In this document: piece by piece, positions 9,308 to 15,947 of the stretch
How the letters are laid out: the number at the start of each line of letters is the position of its first letter
How positions within the stretch are numbered: position 1 is the stretch's first letter
DNA from: Mucilaginibacter sp.
Lineage (GTDB): Bacteria > Bacteroidota > Bacteroidia > Sphingobacteriales > Sphingobacteriaceae
NCBI GenBank assembly: GCA_028287925.1
Contig: JAQBOS010000003.1
Coordinates: forward strand, 1-41,929
Reading direction: 5' to 3'
Length of the DNA stretch: 41,929 nucleotides
Position numbers and translations under genes: made by a program
The notes under the pieces: generated by a model
What the model was told of the DNA's origin: nothing
Databases searched by the model: none
What the model saw: only the letters and a program-made list of their open reading frames with translations

Positions 9308-9904
9308 TTAAAGGTTGGCATGGGCCATTGCTCCATTTTGCTGAAAATAAAGGTACTTGAGCTTATATTGATTTGATAGCTTATCATAAGCTATCAGGTC
9401 AGCATCCTGTTTAAAATTATTTTGAATACTGTATCTGAACCCGGTTTGTGTGGGAAAGCTGTTCCAAAGATTTTCAATAGTTAATTTTTGTACCGGTTGC
9501 GCTAAATTTACGCTGTAGAAATAAGTTTCTACCGGCAAATATCCTTTTCCCTGCTGGGTTAGCTTATCTTTTTTATAAAGCGTAAAGCCGGCAGTATCCA
9601 ATATGCTATAAGCCTCATTGTGAAAGAAGCGAAAATCCTGGTTGTGCATTCTGTATCCGAATATTTCACTTTTAGCCAGCGTCAACTTTTTGCCCTGATA
9701 AACAAGGTTAATGTTTTTTCCATCCAGGAATTCGTTGAGCTGCATTTTATCGGTTGGTGATAATGTATAAGTTAATTTGTTTAATTTGTAATCCTGTTCA
9801 GTCAAATAGATCCCATTAGATCCAGTTGAAGATTGTGCCTGTAAACGCAGTGCTGATAAACTTATTATTGCTATTGCAGTAAGTGTTTTAATTGAATTTT
9901 TCAT
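9308..9904 (-). CDS. Secreted protein of unknown function
   Basis: A longer frame opens at 9988, but I prefer ATG at 9904-9902, which gives 198 residues beginning with a clear signal peptide (MKNSIKTLTAIAIISLSALR, then LQAQ). The upstream part of the longer frame runs through a terminator-like hairpin at 9950-9985, which supports the internal start. The mature part has an NKLTYTLSPTDKMQLNEF segment and many aromatic residues, with no motif I recognise. It lies between the kdp promoter region and the second porin. Exported or periplasmic; function unknown. Confidence 0.75.
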   Translation of the reverse strand: MKNSIKTLTAIAIISLSALRLQAQSSTGSNGIYLTEQDYKLNKLTYTLSPTDKMQLNEFLDGKNINLVYQGKKLTLAKSEIFGYRMHNQDFRFFHNEAYSILDTAGFTLYKKDKLTQQGKGYLPVETYFYSVNLAQPVQKLTIENLWNSFPTQTGFRYSIQNNFKQDADLIAYDKLSNQYKLKYLYFQQNGAMAHANL

Positions 9905-9949
9905 TTTATATTTATTTAAGTATGCGGGGGTATAAATTTTGCCTGTTTT

Positions 9950-9985
9950 AATAAAAGCCGGGCGGCAAAACCCGGCTCTTTTATT
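9950..9985. terminator. Bidirectional hairpin with T-runs
   Basis: GCCGGG (9957-9962) pairs with CCCGGC (9971-9976) and the stem is flanked by AATAAAA and TTTTATT, so it can act in either direction. On the minus strand it would end a short transcript coming from about 10075-10150, not a known long gene, because the porin upstream already has its own terminator. Confidence 0.6.
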
Positions 9986-9991
9986 CAACCT

Positions 9992-10021
9992 TAACTTACC
10001 TAAACAATGAAGGGTAAGTTA
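9992..10021. repeat. Inverted repeat, 9-base arms
   Basis: TAACTTACC (9992-10000) and GGTAAGTTA (10013-10021) are perfect inverse copies with a 12-base loop. It sits directly ahead of the 9950-9985 hairpin on the minus strand, as in a small structured RNA with a terminator. Confidence 0.55.
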
Positions 10022-10030
10022 GTGCTGTAC

Positions 10031-10075
10031 TTAGTTGCTATCTTTATTTACCTGATATAGGTGAGTATATGCCAT
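10031..10075 (-). CDS. Possible 14-residue peptide (MAYTHLYQVNKDSN)
   Basis: A 14-codon frame from ATG at 10075-10073 to TAA at 10033-10031. It is followed on the same strand by the hairpins at 9992-10021 and 9950-9985. A frame this short can easily be chance; I record it because the region looks like an independent short transcript. The peptide is polar and not membrane-like. Confidence 0.2.
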   Translation of the reverse strand: MAYTHLYQVNKDSN

Positions 10076-10170
10076 TGAAGTGCCACATCGGGAATAACAT
10101 TGAAAATATCAGTTAAATAATTGAAAATCAATTATTTAATTTCAATTATAGACCTGCTATTTTTTCATTT

Positions 10171-10209
10171 TTACTCATTATGATAAAGGCTTTTTATCAT
10201 AATGAGTAA
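10171..10209. repeat. Perfect 17-base inverted repeat
   Basis: TTACTCATTATGATAAA (10171-10187) and its exact reverse complement (10193-10209) flank a 5-base loop GGCTT. The arms are AT-rich with no following T-run, so a terminator is unlikely. It may be an operator, a cruciform or a mobile-repeat remnant. Each arm holds CATTATGAT, only distantly like the TCAAAATGA activator core. Confidence 0.7.
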
Positions 10210-10233
10210 GCATTTATTACTTCACATTTTTCA

Positions 10234-10285
10234 TAAAAAAAGCCGCAGGCAATCTTTCAATCTTCCTGCAGCTTAATTTTTTTTT
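10234..10285. terminator. Bidirectional terminator after second porin
   Basis: AAGCCGCAGG (10240-10249) pairs with CCTGCAGCTT (10265-10274) with one mismatch. An A-run precedes it and a run of T follows it to 10285, so it works in both directions. It ends transcription of the porin at 10413-11849. Confidence 0.75.
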
Positions 10286-10390
10286 CATCCTGAACGAAGT
10301 GAAGGATCTTATCCGGCTGATGAGTCGCCGTCGTACTTGTCCTGCTTGCATGTCAGTTGAAGAAGATTCTTCGCTATCGCTCAGAATGAC
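10285..10390. repeat. Interspersed repeat, inverted-type ends
   Basis: The left end reads TCATCCTGAACGAAGTGAAG then GATCT, and the right end AGATTCTTCGC, TATCGCTCAG, AATGAC. The two ends are imperfect reverse complements. I recall near-identical 'cattctgagcg...gaagaatct' sequences scattered through Sphingobacteriaceae genomes, so this is probably a copy of a widespread non-coding palindromic element of about 105 bases. Copy number cannot be seen in this window. Confidence 0.6.
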
Positions 10391-10412
10391 AAACTTGCCT
10401 TAAATCATCCCT

Positions 10413-11849
10413 TTAAAAGCGAACCAGCAATGCGCCTATAAACCGCGTTTCAGACGGCACCAGGTCCGGTGTAAAATCTGCTGGTACCGGGGTGGTGTTA
10501 TATCCGTCAGGAGAGGTTACGCCGCCATGGCCTGCAAAATATGGCACACTTGCATGTCTGTGCACCACTTCCAAACGGAAGGTTAAATAATCATTTGGCA
10601 TAATGTCAAATGTTGTTGAGTAATCATATCCGTGAAACTGGTCGCCTGGGTTTGCTGTAAACGGATGTGAGCCTGTTGCACCTGTGTTAATTGCCGGGAT
10701 AGGATTAGCATCTCCGGTTGGATACAATACCAGGTAACGTCCCGGATTATTGATCACGCCGCCGCCAATTGTCCAGCCGTAATGGCCCTTACCAAATACT
10801 ACGCGGTTATATACCATGCCGCTTGCAAAATATTGAGCCGGTCCCTTAACCGGGTCGGCATGAAAACCATTTACACCGTCGCCTTTTTCAAAACCAATAT
10901 CCCCGGTTAATGAAAATGCCATGCTGTTTATAAAGCTGTTTTTGTTGGTGCTTTTAAAATAGCGCACTTCAATGCTATTATCCGAGTGGAAACGTTTTCT
11001 TCCCGGTTTATCCTGTGTATCGGCTCCATAGTAGGTATTTGTTAAAGCCTGGAACCATTCAACCGGACGCCATAAAATCTGGCCGCCTATTCCCGGCTGG
11101 CTGTTAAACATACCATACGATTGCCAGCCGTTTATTAACCAGGGCTCAATCTTAAGCTTATCAGAAACGAAGATCTGCACCCTTATCCCGTTAAAGAACC
11201 AGGGCGTATTATCTGAAGTAAATGACGGCTGGTAAGCCCAGTTCTCGGCATTATAATAGGAGAACAAACCAACGTATGACATAAAGATCCCTGCGTCAAC
11301 GTTAATACCATGCAGCACATTAAAGTGATACCCGGCGTTGGCTTCGCTCAAATAACGGTAAGCAGTAGCGAGGTCATATTGTCCGCGCGTAACGCTAAAA
11401 TCATTACGCGGAACTACAGTAGCGCGGGTGCCGAATTGGGTGAGGATAGTTGCGCGAACGTTATCATAATGAAAATCGCCTCCAAATGCTGCAGTTGAAA
11501 TTTCAAACTCATGGTCGCGGGCCAGTGCGGTTGATCCTACAACCGTATGGTCAATGGGGTTATTGTTTGATGCGGTGTAGTTAACGTCCAGCAAAATACG
11601 GCCGGTAAAATATTTTGAATCCAACAGGGCGCTGTGCCTGCGGTCGTTCCCATTTAGCCAGGTAAAATCACCAAATGCAAATGGTTCGCTTACAGCCTTA
11701 ACAGTATCTTTTTTTACCGCAGTATCGGCTTTTATAAATGATGGAACCTTAACCTCCTGATTTTTGTTGGAGGCAAGAACAGGCTGACTTTGGGAGTATG
11801 CGTAAGTTAGCGATACCCCTAAAGTAATTGACAATAAAACTTTTTTCAT
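10413..11849 (-). CDS. BBP2-type outer-membrane porin under sigma-54 promoter
   Basis: 478 residues with a signal peptide (MKKVLLSITLGVSLTYAYSQ) and a barrel ending in ETRFIGALLVRF. It shares with the kdp-operon porin the BBP2/OmpL-like pattern: VDAGIFMSYVG, SDNTPWFFNG, PWLINGWQ and GGQILWRP. It is a single-gene unit, with a sigma-54 promoter at 11955-11969, paired activator sites upstream and a terminator after it. A leader of about 94 bases is predicted. I infer that it is made together with Kdp to raise outer-membrane permeability under K+ limitation or osmotic stress. Family call is good; substrate is unknown. Confidence 0.85.
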   Translation of the reverse strand: MKKVLLSITLGVSLTYAYSQSQPVLASNKNQEVKVPSFIKADTAVKKDTVKAVSEPFAFGDFTWLNGNDRRHSALLDSKYFTGRILLDVNYTASNNNPIDHTVVGSTALARDHEFEISTAAFGGDFHYDNVRATILTQFGTRATVVPRNDFSVTRGQYDLATAYRYLSEANAGYHFNVLHGINVDAGIFMSYVGLFSYYNAENWAYQPSFTSDNTPWFFNGIRVQIFVSDKLKIEPWLINGWQSYGMFNSQPGIGGQILWRPVEWFQALTNTYYGADTQDKPGRKRFHSDNSIEVRYFKSTNKNSFINSMAFSLTGDIGFEKGDGVNGFHADPVKGPAQYFASGMVYNRVVFGKGHYGWTIGGGVINNPGRYLVLYPTGDANPIPAINTGATGSHPFTANPGDQFHGYDYSTTFDIMPNDYLTFRLEVVHRHASVPYFAGHGGVTSPDGYNTTPVPADFTPDLVPSETRFIGALLVRF

Positions 11850-11954
11850 TTTTAAATAATTTGGATGTTAATTTATCCGGAACAGCAGTATTTAGCTGAT
11901 CCCGGATATGTTTTTTGGATTAAAATCAGATGATCCTGATCCGTGCCAGTAAAG

Positions 11955-11969
11955 GCAATCGGTATTCCA
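11955..11969 (-). promoter_or_regulatory. Sigma-54 promoter of second porin
   Basis: The minus strand reads TGGAATACCGATTGC: TGG at -24 (11969-11967), TTGC at -12 (ending at 11955) and exactly 10 bases between GG and GC. This is the best -12 match in the window. Expected start of transcription is near 11943. Confidence 0.78.
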
Positions 11970-12013
11970 GCTTTTATTTTATTTTTATAAGTAAATGTTT
12001 ATCAATTGATTAT

Positions 12014-12045
12014 AAAAAAAAGAACCGGCTATATTAGGCCGGTTC
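12014..12045 (-). terminator. Terminator of the sigma-54 regulator unit
   Basis: GAACCGGC (12022-12029) pairs with GCCGGTTC (12038-12045), 8 bases each around an 8-base loop. The plus-strand A-run at 12014-12021 gives a T-run on the minus strand. It lies after the regulator gene and between that gene and the porin promoter. Confidence 0.85.
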
Positions 12046-12057
12046 GTAAAAAGATTC

Positions 12058-12088
12058 TCATTTCGTTCAGGTCATTTTCTCAAAATGA
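12058..12088. promoter_or_regulatory. Paired activator sites upstream of second porin
   Basis: TCAAAATGA at 12080-12088 is centred 116.5 bases upstream of the porin promoter's GG. A degenerate copy, TCATTTCGT at 12058-12066, is centred 94.5 bases upstream. The same two distances occur at the 15568-15582 promoter. The first site also forms part of a palindrome TCATTTT-CTC-AAAATGA next to the regulator's stop codon. Confidence 0.6.
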
Positions 12089-13429
12089 TCAATTTAAAAG
12101 GAGGTGGTATTCTTCAATCTTTCGGTACAGGGTAGCAAGGCCAATCCCCAGGATCCTTGCGGCTTCTGTTTTATTTCCTTTTGCATATTTTAAGATCCGG
12201 TTGATGTGGTGTTTCTCCACGCTATCCAGGTCAAGCGCCATAAGGTCATAGTAGCCGCCATTGTGAAATTCATAAGGCAATAGCTTAGGTGTCAGGACTG
12301 GTTCGTCCATCAAAATGATCACCCGCTCAATCACATTTTTTAATTCCCTGATATTTCCATTCCATTTATGCTGATTCAAAAGCTTGAAAAAGCGCTCATC
12401 AACCTCAGGCACTTTCTTTTTTACTTTCCCCGCATAAATTTTTATAAAGTGATGGGCAAGTGTTTCTATATCCCCGGTTCTTTCTCTTAGCGGTGGTAAA
12501 ACAATTGAAAACCCTGATAAACGATAATACAGGTCAAGGCGAAAGTGATTTTCTTCTGCTTCTTTTTGCAGGTCGCGGTTGGTTGCCGCAATCAGGCGAA
12601 TATCAACTTTGGTCATTTTTGTTTCACCAACTTTTATAAAGGTGCCGTTTTCCAATACCCTTAAAAGTTTAGCCTGCAAATCAAGGCTCATTTCTCCTAA
12701 TTCATCCAAAAAAATGGTGCCTCCGCTGGCCTCCTCGAACAGGCCTTTTTTATCTTTTAAAGCGCCTGTAAAAGCCCCGGCTTTATAGCCAAATAATTCA
12801 CTCTCCAGCAGTTCTTTGCTGAACGCACTGCAGTTAACGGCCACAAATGGTTTATCTTTTCTTAAACTTTCCTGATGAATAGCTTCCGCAAAAACCTCCT
12901 TTCCGGTGCCGGTTTCACCAAGCAAGAGCACGGTAGCATCAGTTTTGGATACCTTTTTAGCCAGCTCAACGGCTTCTATTATTGCCGGGGACTGACCTAA
13001 AACTATCGGGAACCCCTTTTGTTCTTCAATCTGCTGCTCCAGCCTATTTAACCGGAATTGCAGATTAGCCTTATCAAGCGCCTTACTGACCAGGGGGATA
13101 ATTTTTTCGTTATCGTCGCCTTTTGTTAAATAGTCAAAGGCGCCGTTCTTAATCGCCAAAACGCCATCGCTTATTGAACCAAATGCTGTAAGGTTAATTA
13201 TCTCAATATAAGGTTTGATCTGTTTTATTTTCTTTACAAGCTCCACACCATTGGCATCAGGCAGCTTAACGTCGCTTAATACAACCCTGATATCCTCCTG
13301 CTCTATCATGCGGATGCCGCCTTTTGCATTAGCTGCCTGTAAAACATGGTAGCCCTCCATTTCAAGGATGCGTGCAAGCAAAGCGCTGAGTTTAACCTCA
13401 TCGTCAATTATTAATATGTTTGATTTCAT
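12089..13429 (-). CDS. NtrC-type sigma-54-dependent response regulator
   Basis: 446 residues. A receiver domain with acidic pocket (DDE at 9-11), phospho-acceptor D53, T81 and K103 is followed by an AAA+ domain with Walker A GETGTGKE (171-178), the sigma-54-contacting GAFTGA loop (218-223) and Walker B GGTIFLDELGEM. A Fis-type helix-turn-helix (NKTEAARILGIGLATLYRKI) ends the protein. It binds enhancer sites and opens sigma-54 promoters using ATP. Its start overlaps the end of the M20 peptidase gene by 26 bases, suggesting translational coupling. No kinase is next to it; the kdp-operon kinase is the only plausible local partner. Three sigma-54 promoters with matching palindromes nearby are its likely targets. 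Confidence 0.95.
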   Translation of the reverse strand: MKSNILIIDDEVKLSALLARILEMEGYHVLQAANAKGGIRMIEQEDIRVVLSDVKLPDANGVELVKKIKQIKPYIEIINLTAFGSISDGVLAIKNGAFDYLTKGDDNEKIIPLVSKALDKANLQFRLNRLEQQIEEQKGFPIVLGQSPAIIEAVELAKKVSKTDATVLLLGETGTGKEVFAEAIHQESLRKDKPFVAVNCSAFSKELLESELFGYKAGAFTGALKDKKGLFEEASGGTIFLDELGEMSLDLQAKLLRVLENGTFIKVGETKMTKVDIRLIAATNRDLQKEAEENHFRLDLYYRLSGFSIVLPPLRERTGDIETLAHHFIKIYAGKVKKKVPEVDERFFKLLNQHKWNGNIRELKNVIERVIILMDEPVLTPKLLPYEFHNGGYYDLMALDLDSVEKHHINRILKYAKGNKTEAARILGIGLATLYRKIEEYHLLLN

Positions 13430-14576
13430 TTTTGTACTTATTTGGATTATTGATCAGCATCAGCGGGAGGGCATCCAGCAGTTTGATATATAAATTGATG
13501 CCATTCTTTATTTCCTCCAGGAAGATGTACTCATCGGAAGAATGCGACCGCGCAGAATCGCCAGGCCCGATCTTTACAGAAGGGATTGACAGCCACGCCT
13601 GGTCTGATGTAGTTGGCGAACTATAGGTTTTACATCCTATAGCTATTCCTGTTTTTACTATCGGGTGATCAAAAGGCACAGATGACGCACCCAACGAACC
13701 CGGCCGTACGCTGAGCTCAGCCGACACGGCATTTTTTATCGTATTTAATATATACTCCTGCGTATAGGTATCGTCATTGCGAATATCCACGGTAAATTCA
13801 CATTTACCCGGCACGATATTATGCTGCATTCCTGCCCTTATAGTTGTAACCGTCATTTTTACCGGATTTAAGCCTTCCAGCTGTTGAGGGAACTGGTAGT
13901 TTCTGAACCATTCAAGGTCCTTCATGCATTTGTAGATAGCATTCTCCCCCTCTTCTCTTGCCGCATGCCCGGAACGCCCGGTACTGATGCAATCAATAAC
14001 CAAATTTCCTTTTTCAGCCACGGCCATCTGTAAAAGTGTAGGCTCACCTACAATAGCCAGTTCCAGTTTACCCAATAAAGGCAAAATTGACTTGATCCCG
14101 TTCTGTCCTGAATTTTCTTCTTCTGCGGTTAGGGCCAAACAAATATTGAATCCCAGGCCCTGGTAGCTATAAAAGTGCAAAAAAGTGGCAACTAACGATA
14201 CCAGGCATCCCCCGGCATCATTGCTGCCCAATCCATATAAACGCCCGCCTATGATCTCCGGGCAAAAAGGATCATTGGTATAGCCGTCGTTCGGTTTAAC
14301 CGTATCAATATGAGAATTCAGCAAAATTGTTGGCTTTGACGGATCATAAAACTTATTATAACTCCATAAATTATTCCCTTTTCGCTTACACTTTATCGAA
14401 TAGCTTGCCAGGTATTCCTGGATCAGGTCCGCTGCTTCTGTTTCTAGTCCGCTGAATGAAGGTGTTTTAATAAGCCTTTGCAATAAGGAAACCGACTCAC
14501 TGAATAGCAGGTTGCTTAATGGCATTCTTTCGCGAACCGTTGAAAGTTCTCTTGCTTTGAAATTTTTAATCATCAT
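13404..14576 (-). CDS. M20 metallopeptidase, ArgE-like N-acetylornithine deacetylase paralogue
   Basis: 390 residues from the first ATG. An alternative start at residue 18 (14525; MPLSNLLF) matches where I recall related proteins starting. Zinc-site motifs of the M20 family: SHIDTVKP (H89, D91), GSNDAGG (D120), TAEEENSGQNG (E152/E153), GEPT, and SARSHSSDEY near the C-terminus. Wording such as PTILLNSHIDTVKPN and GLGSNDAGGCLVSL is that of the deacetylase in Bacteroidota arginine-biosynthesis clusters. It likely removes acetyl (or succinyl) from ornithine or a similar amino acid. It follows the GNAT gene by 6 bases and overlaps the sigma-54 regulator by 26. No other arginine genes are present, so this is probably a paralogue with another role. 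Confidence 0.88.
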   Translation of the reverse strand: MMIKNFKARELSTVRERMPLSNLLFSESVSLLQRLIKTPSFSGLETEAADLIQEYLASYSIKCKRKGNNLWSYNKFYDPSKPTILLNSHIDTVKPNDGYTNDPFCPEIIGGRLYGLGSNDAGGCLVSLVATFLHFYSYQGLGFNICLALTAEEENSGQNGIKSILPLLGKLELAIVGEPTLLQMAVAEKGNLVIDCISTGRSGHAAREEGENAIYKCMKDLEWFRNYQFPQQLEGLNPVKMTVTTIRAGMQHNIVPGKCEFTVDIRNDDTYTQEYILNTIKNAVSAELSVRPGSLGASSVPFDHPIVKTGIAIGCKTYSSPTTSDQAWLSIPSVKIGPGDSARSHSSDEYIFLEEIKNGINLYIKLLDALPLMLINNPNKYKNEIKHINN

Positions 14577-14582
14577 AATTTT

Positions 14583-15128
14583 TCAGTTTAATTTTGGATC
14601 AAACATCATTGCGGTGCAAAGACAATTGCACCTGTTCTTACTTTGCAAAACATCATAGTTTACGCAGCTTTTACAGCCATCCCAAAAAGTCGGCTCCTGT
14701 GCAATCTCGGCATAGGTAACCGGCTCAAAACCCAGGCGGGTATTCAGCTTCATGATAGCTGAACCGGAGGTGATGCTGAACACTTTTGCCAGGGGATACC
14801 TGCTTCTTGACAGCTCAAATATTTGCGTTTTGATAAGGGAGGCTACCCCCTGGTTGCGGTGATCAGGAGATACGATCAGGCCGCTGTTAGAGACAAACCT
14901 TTCATTGTCCCAGGTTTCAATATAGGAGAAACCCACCCATTCGCCACTTTCTGTAACGGCTACAATAGCCTTCCCGGCGTCAATTTTTTCTATTATAGCG
15001 GCTGCCGATCTTTTGGATATTCCGGAGCCCCGTACAATAGCGGAACTTTCCATTTCATGAATAATTTGGTCAGCAAAAACCACATCAGCGGGTATTGCCG
15101 ACCTTATAATAATTCGTTCATCTTCCAT
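14583..15128 (-). CDS. GNAT acetyltransferase of the arginine-cluster type
   Basis: 181 residues. The GNAT core shows SGLIVSPDHRNQGVASLIKT, the acetyl-CoA pyrophosphate loop (R/Q-x-x-G-x-A form), and SAIMKLNTRLGFEPVTYAEI. The C-terminal tail is unusual, with clustered cysteines (DGCKSCVNYD and CNCLCTAMMFDPK). From memory, this tail and the GSGISKRS segment are characteristic of the acetyltransferase that begins the arginine operon in Bacteroidota, where it probably makes N-acetylglutamate. Here it pairs with an ArgE-like deacetylase ahead of a sigma-54 regulator. The acetyl acceptor is unknown. I found no GG-N10-GC promoter directly upstream. Confidence 0.88.
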   Translation of the reverse strand: MEDERIIIRSAIPADVVFADQIIHEMESSAIVRGSGISKRSAAAIIEKIDAGKAIVAVTESGEWVGFSYIETWDNERFVSNSGLIVSPDHRNQGVASLIKTQIFELSRSRYPLAKVFSITSGSAIMKLNTRLGFEPVTYAEIAQEPTFWDGCKSCVNYDVLQSKNRCNCLCTAMMFDPKLN

Positions 15129-15280
15129 TTCTTTTAGTTTATTTCAGTTAAAGCCTTGAAAGTTTTTTAACTGTAAATATTCATATACCAAAAGAATGCC
15201 TATTGTACCAGGCTATCCGGAATTGGGCTTTTAAAGCATTTAAATGCAGTTTTTATTCATTTGCGGATTATTAACGCATA

Positions 15281-15312
15281 AAAAAAACCTCTCAAAATGA
15301 AAGGCTTTTTTC
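15281..15312 (-). terminator. Terminator built on the activator-like palindrome
   Basis: CCTCTCAAAATGAAAGG (15288-15304) forms a stem around AAA, with A7 before it and C-T6 after it. On the minus strand it ends the 60-residue membrane peptide gene. The palindrome carries the same TCAAAATGA core as the proposed activator sites, so it may serve both as terminator and as a binding site upstream of the GNAT gene. Confidence 0.7.
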
Positions 15313-15334
15313 CCGAATTTATCTGTTTAGAGAA

Positions 15335-15517
15335 TTAATGAACTGAGTGATGATCCAAAGTGCTGCCTGTAAAATGTTCCAGGTAGCCATTCTCATTTAC
15401 CGACAGGTTGCTAATGGCTTTTACAGTTACCGGTTTTTTCTTTTTCGGGCCGATTAATGGGAGTACTATAATAGCTAATAAGGCGCTTACTTTTAGTACG
15501 ATATAAAATGCTGTCAT
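15335..15517 (-). CDS. 60-residue single-pass membrane peptide, sigma-54 promoter
   Basis: A frame is open from 15583, but the sigma-54 promoter at 15568-15582 predicts a transcript start near 15556, so I choose ATG at 15517-15515. The product has one membrane helix (about residues 3-24, AFYIVLKVSALLAIIVLPLI), then GPKKKKP and a polar tail containing NENGYLEHF and ending in HHSVH. It is a monocistronic unit with its own terminator and is divergent from the orphan kdpA. I do not recognise a named family. By context it belongs to the same potassium/osmotic response. Confidence 0.75.
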   Translation of the reverse strand: MTAFYIVLKVSALLAIIVLPLIGPKKKKPVTVKAISNLSVNENGYLEHFTGSTLDHHSVH

Positions 15518-15567
15518 TATAAAATGTTTAAATATATTTATGAAAATTGACTTCTGAGATCTCATTA

Positions 15568-15582
15568 GCCATGAACATGCCA
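15568..15582 (-). promoter_or_regulatory. Sigma-54 promoter of the 60-residue peptide gene
   Basis: The minus strand reads TGGCATGTTCATGGC. The -24 element TGGCATG is close to the consensus TGGCACG, and GG and GC are 10 bases apart; the -12 element has TGGC for TTGC. Leader length to the chosen ATG is about 39 bases. Confidence 0.75.
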
Positions 15583-15670
15583 CGGTTTAATAAATTCCAA
15601 TTATCTTCATCTATAAGATAAAAACGCAGTTTATTTTTTAATAAGAGGATTGTCTATTTTTTTAAACCTT

Positions 15671-15701
15671 TCATTTTGACGGTATGGAATTATCAAAATG
15701 A
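15671..15701. promoter_or_regulatory. Paired activator sites in the divergent region
   Basis: TCATTTTGA (15671-15679, within CCTTTCATTTTGACGG) and TCAAAATGA (15693-15701, within TTATCAAAATGATAG) are centred 94.5 and 116.5 bases upstream of the GG of the 15568-15582 promoter, 22 bases (two helical turns) apart. They could also serve the orphan kdpA on the other strand. Confidence 0.68.
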
Positions 15702-15842
15702 TAGTATTGTGATTATAGTTAATAAACAAACTCCCTTGTTATTTAATTATGATTTATAATTTCCGGCATCTTACCTGTTTAATATCCTCCGGTAATTGAA
15801 TTGTCCAATCTATACAGGGTATTTTATCATAACAGGAATAAA

Positions 15843-15859
15843 CCTCTCAAATTGATCGG
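15843..15859. promoter_or_regulatory. Further activator-like palindrome before orphan kdpA
   Basis: CCTCTCAAATTGATCGG resembles the other sites (core TCAAATTGA). It is flanked by AAA and T7, so on the plus strand it also looks like a weak terminator hairpin. Which role applies cannot be decided from sequence. Confidence 0.5.
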
Positions 15860-15906
15860 TTTTTTTCAGAAATTAAAGGTTAGGAATAAGCTTATTATAC
15901 TTAAAA

Positions 15907-15947
15907 GCCCTCATTACGGGGCCATTATCAATCAGGGCACTTTTTTT
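15907..15947 (+). terminator. Hairpin plus T7 immediately before orphan kdpA
   Basis: GCCCT (15907-15911) can pair with AGGGC (15934-15938), followed by AC and seven T ending 5 bases before the ATG. An alternative pairing of GCCC with GGGGC at about 15919-15923 competes for the same left arm. This resembles a leader attenuator; the stem is short, so confidence is limited. Confidence 0.4.

Noticed and set aside
9905-9988. N-terminal extension of the secreted protein to 9988
   Set aside because: It would put 28 residues before a good signal peptide and run through a terminator-like hairpin.
15129-15280. Sigma-54 promoter directly upstream of the GNAT gene
   Set aside because: I searched for GG-N10-GC on the minus strand and found none; the closest, TGGTACAATAGGC, has 8 bases between GG and GC. 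The unit is probably driven by another sigma factor.
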